From Bacteroidia bacterium (lineage in GTDB: Bacteria > Bacteroidota > Bacteroidia > Bacteroidales > UBA12481), in assembly GCA_026391235.1 (NCBI GenBank), contig JAPLDV010000032.1:1-11544 (forward strand): a stretch of DNA of 11,544 bases, in the 5' to 3' direction. Positions within the stretch are counted from its first letter, which is position 1, and every line of letters starts with the position of its first letter. A program made the position numbers and the translations under genes. The notes under the pieces were generated by a model. The model was given only the letters and a program-made list of their open reading frames with translations, was not told where the DNA came from and ran no database searches. Positions 1 to 6,945 of the stretch are shown here, piece by piece.

Positions 1-2286
1 GAGTGATACCAGATGCAGTCGTGGTAGTGACGGTCGGTAGACCAGGAATGGCTAAAGTGGTAAATGTTAAATCACTTCCGTAGGAAGTTCCCACACTATT
101 GGTTGCATAAGCCCTGATATGATAGAGCGTGTTGGCAGTCAGACCGGTCAGACTGCTACTAAAACTTCCTGTTCCGGTACCATCGGTGGTCTTGCTGTTG
201 GCTGTAGTGGGATTGGATGAAGTACTCCAGCAAACACCCCTGGCAGTAACTGCGGCTCCACCATCTGAAGTAACATTCCCTCCAGAGGTGGCGGTTGTTT
301 GCGTAATGCTTGTAGCTGTAGTCGTTAGGACAGTTGGAGGGTTAATGGTTTGACCAGTTGTGAAGGAGATTTCATTCCCGTAAGCCGTTCCAACACTATT
401 TGTGGCATATGCTCTCACATAATAGGGCGTGTTTGCAGTCAGACCTGTAAGACTGCTGGTAAAACTTCCTGTCCCGGTGCCATCGGTGGTCTTACTGTTG
501 GCTGTTGTCGGATTCTGGCTTGTGCTCCAGCAAACACCACGGGCAGTAACTGTTGCTCCTCCATCGGAAGACACGTTTCCTCCAGAGGTTGCGGTTGTCT
601 GTGTTATGCTTGTTGCGGCAGTTGTAGTTACGGCGGGCAAAGTCAATGTTGTGAAAGTTAGTTCAACTCCATAGGCCGTTCCAACGCTGTTTGTCGCATA
701 AGCCCGGACATAATAAAGTGTGCCAGCTGTCAACCCGTTGATACTGCTTACAAAGGTTCCCGTTCCATTTCCGTCCGTTGTATGATTGCCAGTAGCCAAG
801 GGACCTGATGTCGTACTCCAGCAAACACCCCTGGCTGTAACGGTTGCTCCACCGTCTACCGTAACATTTCCTCCAGAGGTGGCAGTGGTCTGGGCGATAT
901 TCGTTGCTGCCGTTGTCGTTACAGTTGGCACAACAGAATCGTCAAAAGTTGTAAATGATAAATCACTTCCGTAGGAAGTTCCCACACTGTTGATAGCATA
1001 GGCCCTGATATGATAGAGTGTGTTAGCTGTCAAGCCGGTAAGACTGCTGGTAAAACTTCCCGTCCCGGTGCCATCGGTGGTTTTGCTGCTGGCGGTAGTC
1101 GGATTGGATGAAGTACTCCAGCAAACACCTCTTGCTGTTACGCTCGCTCCTCCATCTGCCGTAACAGTTCCACCGCTGGTGGCAGTAGTTTGGGCGATAT
1201 TAGTAGCTGCCGTTGTCGTAACAGTTGGTATTGCAGGAATGGCTAAAGTGGTAAAAGACAAATCACTACCGTAAGAAGTTCCAACACTGTTAGTTGCATA
1301 TGCCCTGATATGATAGAGAGTGTTTGCAACCAGTCCTGTAAGACTGCTGGTAAAATTCCCTGTCCCAGATCCATCTGTGGTCTTGCTGTTTGCAGTAGTT
1401 GGATTGGATGAAGTACTCCAGCAAACACCCCGGGCAGTAACAGTTGCTCCTCCATCAGCGGTAACATTTCCACCACTGGTAGCTGTAGTCTGTGCAATGC
1501 TTGTAGCGGCAGTCGTTAGGACAGTTGGAGGGTTAATGTTTTGACCAGTTGTGAAGGAGATTTCATTCCCGTAAGCCGTTCCAACACTATTTGTGGCATA
1601 TGCTCTCACATAATAAGGCGTGTTCGCAGTCAAGCCAGTAAGACTGCTGGAAAATGAGCCGGTTCCGTTACCATCAGTTGTGTGACTGTCAGCAACTGTT
1701 GGATTGGATGAAGTGCTCCAACAAACACCCCGGGAAGTAACAGTTGCTCCTCCATCGGAAGACACATTTCCTCCGCTGGTTGCATTGGTCTGTGTTATGC
1801 TTGTTGCAGCAGATGTAGTTACAGTTGGGAACGTTAATGTAGTAAAGGTTTGTTGATCCCCATACGCCGTTCCAGCGCTGTTTGTAGCATAGGCCTTGAT
1901 GTTATAGGTTGTTCCTTCAGTCTGACCAGTAAGATGACTAATAAAACTTCCACAGTTGTTATGACAGTTGGAGGGTTAATGTTTTGACCAGTTGTGAAGT
2001 AGATTTCATTCCCGTAAGCTGTTCCAATGCTATTTGTGGCATATGCTCGGACATAATAGGTCGTATTGGCTGTCAGACCTGTTAGATTGCTGGTGAAACT
2101 TCCAGCTCCATTACCATTAGTCGTTTTGTTGTTATCTGTGGTTGGATTTGGTGAGGAGTTCCAGCATACTCCACGGACAGTTATATCATAACCTCCATCA
2201 TTTGTAATATTTCCTCCAGTGGTGGCTGTTATTGTAGTCAAATTCGTTATGGCTGCTGTGGAAATTGTCGCAAGTCCTAAGGTGCC
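1..2286 (-). repeat. Tandem array of fibronectin-III-like repeat units (291 or 300 bp)
   Basis: The repeats encode a recurring module with the landmarks TSGGNVTSDGG, RGVCWSTSSNPT, GTGSFTSSLTGLTANT and YVRAYATNSVGTAYG. Using the Gly of the GSF landmark as a marker, units sit at minus-strand first bases 2103, 1951, 1660, 1360, 1060, 760, 469 and 169. Spacings from the left are 300, 291, 300, 300, 300 and 291 bp, so whole units stay in frame. The only irregular spacing is 152 bp (1951 to 2103), which marks an internal deletion. Each unit ends in a variable linker: types related to ISFTTGQNINPPTV lie near 340, 1530 and 1980, and types related to LTFTTLAIPG near 50, 950 and 1240. Such modules normally act as stalk or spacer domains of extracellular proteins. 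Confidence 0.88.
1951..1966 (-). other. Frameshift and deletion junction in the repeat array
   Basis: The upstream frame reads NINPPTVITTV and then turns into non-repeat sequence, ending at 1834. The repeat resumes in another frame as GSFISHLTGQTEGTTYN. The text jumps from a unit start (PTVITT) to its middle (GSF). Two copies of the same linker, at about 1521 and 1964, lie 443 bp apart where two whole units would give 591 or 582. About 148 or 139 bp is therefore missing, neither a multiple of three. Confidence 0.75.
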
Positions 2287-2739
2287 AAGAATACATCGAA
2301 CACTATTTCCAGATTCCCTTCTTCTTGGATTACCCGTATATAGTTCTGTATTTCTATAAGTTAACGAACGGAACCATGCTGCGTAGTTAGGCCACCATTC
2401 GTGCCAATATGGATATGCAGTTATTGACCACCAACCACCATCATCGCCTATAGCTACAAATCCTGTTCCTAGGCTATCTTGGCGGTAACCACCGGGAAAA
2501 GCTGTAAATCCTGTCTCATTGGTAGCACCGGTATTTGGAGTTCTCCAATGATTTGTTCCTGTTTCTTTCAATTTTCCTCCGGAAACAGCATCTCCTCCCA
2601 AATAATTAGACAATGTTTTCCATTCGGCGTCGGTCGGCACATGCCAATCAGTTGGGGCAAGTTTGTTGGTGCTTACCGCAAACCAGTTATATAATGCTCC
2701 AAAAATGTTCTTGTATGTTGTCGCATCGTTATTATACCA

Positions 2740-2742
2740 TCA
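2740..2742 (-). other. In-frame TGA stop inside the FISUMP domain
   Basis: The codon lies between TAT (Tyr) and TGG (Trp). Reading through it gives TTDAY-stop-WYNNDATTYKN. From memory of the family, the usual text here is YCWYNND, so TGA stands where TGC or TGT would be expected: a single-base change. Frame and similarity are intact on both sides. Confidence 0.85.
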
Positions 2743-3745
2743 ATATGCATCTGTTGTAAGGCCTCTCCATGTCGTATTATCTGTCACATTGGGAATTGGA
2801 GCTCCATCATTATATCTTGTAGTTTTTAAGTTTTCCGCCATCCACCACTGATCCCCAATCTGAACAACAGGATAATTGTTGCCATCGGCATCGGTACACT
2901 CAATAAATTTAAACGATATGGTTTTACTTTTGGTTGGAACATCCATTAATACAGTACTGAATTTCCACGATGTTCCAATGAACTTTAAAAGGTCACCTGA
3001 ATTATACTGCCAAAATCGCTCCTCTGTGGCACTTTTTAATTGGGGTACTTCTGAAAAAGTTCCAATATTCCCATTGTAAGTAATTGTAAGAGAACTTGTG
3101 CTGCTTGTACTAAATAATCTTCCAAGATGAGATTGATTATCAAGGAATACCTTTAGAGTATAAATTCCACTCATCAAGCCGGTTACCCGGAAGGAATGGA
3201 TACCGCTTGTCAATGTTTGTCGTAAGCTGGATATTTCTCTTCCGATAAGGTCATATATTGTTATTACAGCAGGACCTGATTTTCGAGCTCCAAATTCTAT
3301 GGTAAAGTAATCATTGGAAGGATTTGGATATATACGTAAGGGGCCATAAACATTGTCAAATACAAGGTCATTCCCTGTAACTGTCGCCTTTAAATGGAGA
3401 ATATCAGAACCTGAAAGTGATATGCTTTTCCCTTGAGTCAGGTTCTCCACTTTAACGGTTTCTCCTGTATTGCTTGCTCCATTACCGGAAAAGCTAATCA
3501 GATAATCCTGTGCATGTGATGGAATTACCGAAAACAGGATGGAAATGATGAGGGTTAAATTTTTCATAACTATAGTTCTAATAAAGTTGACGATCCTCTT
3601 CTATTGCACAACGACCTTGGAAAGTTCAATTAGTTCTCCTCCTTGCTATTGAAAATACTCCTGATCCTAATTGCATGTTGGTTAAACATATTTCCTTTAT
3701 CATCAATGCATACCTTTTCGAATTTATCCTTTTGGCTTACCGGAC

Positions 3746-3778
3746 AAAAAAACAGCGTGGCCTAATTGCCTACTGCTG
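3746..3778 (-). terminator. Candidate Rho-independent terminator hairpin
   Basis: Read on the minus strand, CAGC and GCTG (3775-3778 with 3753-3756) and an inner GGC/GCC (3768-3770 with 3759-3761) form a short interrupted stem. Seven T residues follow (3746-3752). The stem is weak. It shares bases 3775-3778 with the large foldback next to it, so the two structures would compete. It could end a small RNA or attenuate transcription into the FISUMP gene. Confidence 0.35.
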
Positions 3779-3944
3779 TTGAGGTCCGTCCAAGAACCCT
3801 GCAAACAAGTAAAGCAACGACCACGCTTTGACGTGGCGTTTTGCTTCTTCCTGTTTGCATTAGAAATTTGGACGGTTTCAACAACAGAATACAGCTAAAC
3901 GCTAAATCTCTTATTTTCCAGTTCTACATATTTTTCATTTTTTG
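3746..3944 (-). ncRNA. Candidate structured small RNA or leader (115-nt imperfect foldback)
   Basis: Bases 3773-3887 fold back on themselves. The outer stem pairs 3773-3793 with 3868-3887 (including CCGTCCAA with TTGGACGG and TGTTGA with TCAACA). The upper stem pairs GCAAACA 3801-3807 with 3852-3858, AAGCAA 3812-3817 with 3841-3846, and CCACG 3821-3825 with 3832-3836, closed by a 6-nt loop. About 35 pairs form in a rod interrupted by internal loops. On the minus strand it follows a TAACTTTG box (3950-3957) and precedes a U-tract hairpin, which gives a unit of about 200 nt. Orientation is uncertain because a rod folds on either strand. Alternatives are a leader of the FISUMP gene, a 6S-like RNA, or a palindromic repeat element. 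No protein-coding frame explains it. Confidence 0.35.
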
Positions 3945-3949
3945 TTAAA

Positions 3950-3957
3950 CAAAGTTA
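3950..3957 (-). promoter_or_regulatory. Candidate Bacteroidota -7 promoter box
   Basis: The minus strand reads TAACTTTG, matching TAnnTTTG. A good TTTG -33 box at the usual 19-21 bp is not seen; ATTG lies 16 bp upstream. Transcription from it would cover the foldback and possibly the FISUMP gene start about 380 nt downstream. Confidence 0.25.
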
Positions 3958-3960
3958 TAT

Positions 3961-4227
3961 TTAATCAACGCGCCAATCTGCATTGGCTTTCAGCTTCACT
4001 TGCATTTGACCCAATCCATATTTTTGATTGGCAAAAATTGAGTCCGCTGGGATCAATCTGAGGGCTTCCGGTAGTTCGTTTTTTACCAATCCATTTCATG
4101 TGGACTAAGGTAAGTGTTTTATAACTAACAACTCCAAGTAAAAGCGACATTATTTTTCGCGAAAGTAACAGCCCCATTTTCAGTGGGCTTTCGTAAAAGT
4201 GAGAACCTTTGAGAAGGAAAACTACGC
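3961..4227. other. Stretch without a convincing gene; possible coding relic
   Basis: On the minus strand a 42-codon frame from TTG 4089 to TAA 3961-3963 has protein-like composition (ALRLIPADSIFANQKYGLGQ) but is cut off upstream by stops; a second frame (4177-3965) overlaps it. Neither is recognised. A hairpin at 4160-4193 pairs AGCCC with GGGCT plus flanking CGAA with TTCG and has no T-run, so it is not a clear terminator. The stretch may be decayed coding sequence between the two neighbouring units. Confidence 0.3.
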
Positions 4228-4479
4228 TTACATTTTACGGGCTTCCGCCGGGGTGACTGGTTCCACCTCTTCAGATGGGAGTTTGGCAAAAGGGGGCATA
4301 GGATAAACAGTTTCCATACCCTGGGGTGTTATCTGAAGGTAAGGGAAATCATCCTCGAACAAGGGTGGGAAATTTTCATATCTGATCAAATTTCCCGGAA
4401 GCAAAATTCTGTTTATAAAGCTACTCTCTGTCTTTAATATCAATTGGTGGTCATCATCCTGAATAAAAGAGACCAGCAA
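4228..4479 (-). CDS. Hypothetical small protein (83 aa)
   Basis: I do not recognise this gene. The frame opens after a TAA at 4495-4497, and the earliest plausible start is TTG at 4479; no ATG is available near the N-terminus, so the start is uncertain. The protein is acidic and proline-rich in its C-terminal half (FPPLFEDDFPYLQITPQG, YPMPPFAKLPSEEVEP) and ends TPAEARKM. It has no signal peptide, membrane segment or cysteine. The composition looks like real protein rather than a shadow frame, and no competing gene lies opposite. It could be a complete small accessory protein or the C-terminal remnant of a longer one. It diverges from the plus-strand pair that begins at about 4563. Confidence 0.4.
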   Translation of the reverse strand: MLVSFIQDDDHQLILKTESSFINRILLPGNLIRYENFPPLFEDDFPYLQITPQGMETVYPMPPFAKLPSEEVEPVTPAEARKM

Positions 4480-4506
4480 GGCGGTACCCTGTTTTTACCT
4501 TGAGAA

Positions 4507-4538
4507 TATGGAAACAGAGGATACATTTACTACCTTTG
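4507..4538 (+). promoter_or_regulatory. Candidate Bacteroidota-type promoter for the small plus-strand genes
   Basis: The -7 element TACCTTTG (4531-4538) fits TAnnTTTG exactly. It is preceded by TATG (4507-4510, one mismatch to TTTG) with a 20-bp spacer, within the 19-21 bp norm. A start of transcription near 4545 would lie just upstream of the coding frame at 4563. Confidence 0.5.
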
Positions 4539-4562
4539 CGTTTAGAATGTAAAAGAAACAGG

Positions 4563-4698
4563 TTGAAAGTAAAAGAGTTTGAATTATTTCTGGATAAAAA
4601 CGGTCACGAGCGTTTGCGTGTCCGTATATGCCGAACAAGATTTGAGAGATAGGTGGGAGTGGTATCGGGAGCGATTTATTAAAAGAATGAAAAAATAG
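4563..4698 (+). pseudogene. Small hypothetical gene, probably frameshifted
   Basis: From TTG 4563 the frame reads KVKEFELFLDKNGHERLRV and stops at 4650. The plus-one-offset frame then carries protein-like text, VYAEQDLRDRWEWYRERF followed by IKRMKK, ending at TAG 4696-4698. Joining the two near 4618-4621 gives a plausible protein of about 45 residues with a basic C-terminus. The product is not recognised. It lies directly behind the promoter candidate, and its last codon is 6 bp before the next gene, so the two probably form a unit. Alternatives are two unrelated spurious frames or a single-base sequencing error. Confidence 0.35.
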
Positions 4699-4704
4699 TG
4701 AATT

Positions 4705-4929
4705 ATGACAAACAAAGAGACCATTGAGAGAAAGATTGGCTTGACATTCGACTTTGTCAACTATTTAATTGACAAACCTGAGTTAGCGGAGGATCTGCCT
4801 GATAATTTTAAGTTAGAGTTTGTGGAAAAAGATTTCCCTAAAATCGAAAAAATGCAGGTCGAAGAACAGAGATCACCTTTGAAAAAGAAATTTGTCAGAG
4901 TTAGAAACACTTTTGAGCTGACAAAATAA
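4705..4929 (+). CDS. Small conserved-looking protein, possibly DUF5647 family (74 aa)
   Basis: It starts at ATG 4705 with an A-rich upstream region typical of Bacteroidota, and ends TAA 4927-4929. Residues 1-35 look like an amphipathic helix (KIGLTFDFVNYLIDKPELAE), followed by DLPDNFKLEFVEKDFP, a pattern I associate from memory with small DUF5647-type proteins; that assignment is tentative. The rest is lysine- and arginine-rich. It has no signal peptide, membrane segment or catalytic motif. It is the second gene behind the 4507-4538 promoter candidate, 6 bp after a frameshifted partner. The two-gene arrangement suggests an accessory or toxin-antitoxin-like pair, but no toxin family is recognisable. 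It is convergent with the aldolase/dehydrogenase gene, 40 bp away. Confidence 0.7.
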   Translation: MTNKETIERKIGLTFDFVNYLIDKPELAEDLPDNFKLEFVEKDFPKIEKMQVEEQRSPLKKKFVRVRNTFELTK

Positions 4930-4941
4930 AGAACACGAACA

Positions 4942-4961
4942 AGCATCCGCGTCATCCGCGT
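4942..4961. repeat. Short tandem ATCCGCGTC/G motif between convergent genes
   Basis: ATCCGCGTC is followed directly by ATCCGCGTG in the 40-bp gap between the two convergent stops. On the minus strand the CGCG cores and flanking GCA/TGC could make a weak stem. This may serve as an intergenic terminator or be a dispersed repeat; the sequence does not decide. Confidence 0.3.
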
Positions 4962-4969
4962 GCCTCTTT

Positions 4970-6940
4970 TCAGTTCAGCATCACCTGCCCGCCCGTTACC
5001 GGAATGGCCTGGCCGGTTTCATATTCCTGATCGATCACGTAATAGATGGCCTTCATAACATCTTCAACCGTGCAACCCCTGCCTGCAGGAACCTGACTTT
5101 CATAATAACGCTTTACGTCATCAATGGTTTGTGCATTTGGAACTTTGCCTGATCTTAAATATTGGACAAATAAACCTTTATCGGGGTCCGACCATAACGG
5201 GCCATCAAAGAAATTGCCCGGGCAAATGGAATTAACTTTTATGTGATATTCAATGAGTTCCAGAGCAAAGGACTGCGTAAGCCCTACACCCCCAAATTTC
5301 CCTCCTGCATAGGTGAAATTTTTCTTGCTGCCCCGTAACCCTGATTTCGAGTTGATCTGAATGATATCGGTAAAATAACCTTTCTTGTACAACGACTGGA
5401 TTTTGAGGACCGCTGAGGCAAACTTGGCACAGAGGAAGTAACCGGAATAATTAACCTTAGTCATAAGTTCAAAAATCTCAGGGCTCATTTCATCCAAACC
5501 CCCGGCATGGAGGATGCCGGCATTGCTTATCAATACATCCAACCCGCCGAATTCAACTACCGTACAGGAAATCAGATGTTTAACCGACTCGGGATCGGAT
5601 ACGTCCGTCTGAATAAAAATCGCTTTGTTGTTTTTGGCTCCTCTATTTAATTCTTCGGCTAATGCTTTCCCTTTCGTCTCATTCAGGTCAGCAATGATAA
5701 CATTGGCCCCTTCATGGAACAATTTCTCGGCTATTCCCCCGCCAAATCCCTGGGCTGCTCCGGTAACTATGATGATCTTGTTCATAACCTTGCCACTTGA
5801 AGATCCGCGCGATATGTTATGCCGGTAATTTTCTGATTCCCAGCTTTCGATAAAGGAAATCTGCCCGGGCGACAGGAAATGCGGCCCGCTAAATGCCTGA
5901 CTCAGGAAACTGATCTTCATCAGATCTTCAAAAACATCGAGGAGAATATCCGCCATTTTAATGCTCTCATCAGCAGCTATTAAACCAATTTGGTTGATTA
6001 AAATGATCTTGGGTAAACTTCCGTATGCCGTTTGATATTTATCGAGCTTAATTTTGAACTCTTCAACGATTTCATCCGGTGATCCTGTCGATTCAATATA
6101 AAGCGGCCGGGCTTTGCAGTAAACAATATTATCAGGGGTAAATGGAAGGGAAACCAATCCGGCACTAACCTGGTCACCGGTAAAAAACTGAATTAGCTTG
6201 TTTTGTCTGACCTTCATTATTTTAACCCCTTGCCCTGACAGTAACATCCGGATGGCCGGAATTATTTCCGTGGATTTCTCACCCACCGGTATCGCATTGA
6301 TATCAAAGGAGAAAGAATTTGCGCCATTGACAGTTTTCAAACAATAATCGTACAACTCCCGTATTTCATCAACGGAATCGGCACTGATAAAAACGCCATG
6401 ATTCTGGACCAGGATAATTCCCGGATCCCTGGAGAACCGGTTTCTATAGTCTGATATTTCAGATTCCAGCTTCTTGAAAAGAACATACCCGGGGTCGATA
6501 TATTCAACAAACAAAACATCATCAGGGAAGATTGCCTTTACTATTTTCCTGCAATCCAGGCTGCAAAGCAAAGCATTGATCCTGGTTGGGTGGGTGTGGA
6601 CTACATACCGGTATCTGATCAGGTGGTGAAGAGGTGTTTCCACTGACGGCCTCAGGTTCCGCTCATTATCGATGCAGCTTTTCATCAGGCCTTCAAGGAT
6701 CATCTGGTCGCGCAGGAAAGCATCCTCAGGAAATGATTTGGACAGCATGGCATCGAGCCTGCACCTGTCCAATCGTATCAGCTCCTGCCCGGTCAGGCTT
6801 CCTAACCTTGTTCCGCTGGCCTTTATATAGAGGTAATTCTCGTCTTTCCATGAGGTATTGCCTCCGCCGCCTATGACAAACTCCCTGTCATTGCCGTATA
6901 AATGTGAAATCTCAAGAAGATCAGCAAGTGACTTTTCCAT
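4970..6940 (-). CDS. Bifunctional class II aldolase / SrlD-like short-chain dehydrogenase (656 aa)
   Basis: Two enzymes are fused. Residues 1 to about 210 are a class II aldolase/adducin domain: the phosphate-binding GGGGNTS (24-30) and KASGTR (40-45), catalytic-type Glu101 (ETPLHH), and zinc ligands His115 and His117 (VVHTHP) and His181 (QNHG). Residues about 387-656 are a short-chain dehydrogenase: cofactor motif TGAAQGFGGG (393-402), NAG (473-475), Ser531, and Tyr544-xxx-Lys548. The segment INSKSG...KFGGVGLTQS and the ending VPAGRGC...TGQAIPVTGGQVM match sorbitol-6-phosphate 2-dehydrogenase (SrlD) closely, from memory. The overall plan resembles bifunctional RhaD/RhaE-type rhamnulose-1-phosphate aldolase/dehydrogenases (about 690 aa). 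The likely reaction is cleavage of a phosphorylated ketose plus NAD(P)-linked oxidation or reduction of a sugar phosphate or polyol; the substrate is unknown. It is the last gene of the operon, 5 bp after the PHP gene, and cytoplasmic. Confidence 0.88.
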   Translation of the reverse strand: MEKSLADLLEISHLYGNDREFVIGGGGNTSWKDENYLYIKASGTRLGSLTGQELIRLDRCRLDAMLSKSFPEDAFLRDQMILEGLMKSCIDNERNLRPSVETPLHHLIRYRYVVHTHPTRINALLCSLDCRKIVKAIFPDDVLFVEYIDPGYVLFKKLESEISDYRNRFSRDPGIILVQNHGVFISADSVDEIRELYDYCLKTVNGANSFSFDINAIPVGEKSTEIIPAIRMLLSGQGVKIMKVRQNKLIQFFTGDQVSAGLVSLPFTPDNIVYCKARPLYIESTGSPDEIVEEFKIKLDKYQTAYGSLPKIILINQIGLIAADESIKMADILLDVFEDLMKISFLSQAFSGPHFLSPGQISFIESWESENYRHNISRGSSSGKVMNKIIIVTGAAQGFGGGIAEKLFHEGANVIIADLNETKGKALAEELNRGAKNNKAIFIQTDVSDPESVKHLISCTVVEFGGLDVLISNAGILHAGGLDEMSPEIFELMTKVNYSGYFLCAKFASAVLKIQSLYKKGYFTDIIQINSKSGLRGSKKNFTYAGGKFGGVGLTQSFALELIEYHIKVNSICPGNFFDGPLWSDPDKGLFVQYLRSGKVPNAQTIDDVKRYYESQVPAGRGCTVEDVMKAIYYVIDQEYETGQAIPVTGGQVMLN

Positions 6941-6945
6941 AACTG

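Larger units (their letters stand above)
1..3567 (-). pseudogene. Secreted FISUMP-domain protein with fibronectin-III-like repeats, broken by one nonsense codon and one frameshift, partial at left edge
   Basis: The start at 3567 gives a signal peptide (KNLTLIISILFSVIPSHAQ, cut near residue 19), with no lipobox. Residues 79-150 resemble a type IX secretion C-terminal sorting module (IYPNPSNDYF, IYDLIGREI, GIYTLKVF), although it sits near the N-terminus. A FISUMP domain follows from about 2898 to 2287 (YPVVQIGDQWWMAENLKTT, GALYNWFAV, WHVPTDAEW, NETGFTAFPGGYR, NSVRCIL). Fibronectin-III-like repeats then fill 2286 to 1. The frame opened at 3567 meets TGA at 2740-2742, inside the FISUMP core. The same frame resumes directly (WYNNDATTYKNIFGALYNW) and runs to about 1953, where a deletion shifts it. 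The new frame has no stop from about 1975 to position 1. The domain order is familiar for FISUMP surface proteins of Bacteroidales; the family's function is unknown, and adhesion or carbohydrate contact is only a guess. Sequencing error is possible for either lesion. Domain calls are confident; pseudogene status is less so. Confidence 0.8.

Noticed and set aside
129..1544. Series of plus-strand valine-rich frames (for example 129-353, 429-674, 1020-1274)
   Set aside because: They are antisense shadows of the minus-strand repeats. They repeat with the unit period and have low-complexity composition.
2740..2742. Selenocysteine or other recoding of the in-frame TGA
   Set aside because: TGA at an expected Cys is suggestive, but I saw no convincing bacterial SECIS hairpin just downstream. 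The same gene carries a second lesion, and other genes here use TGA as a normal stop.
3773..3887. Retron msr-msd RNA
   Set aside because: No reverse transcriptase gene is present nearby, so the foldback alone does not support a retron.
3760..3950. Integron attC-like recombination site
   Set aside because: The foldback is of attC size, but paired RYYYAAC / GTTRRRY core sites at its ends are absent. GCCTAAT at 3760 and GTTAAAC at 3944 look like chance.
3965..4177. 70-residue minus-strand frame
   Set aside because: It starts inside a hairpin, overlaps a more protein-like frame, and has no recognisable domain.
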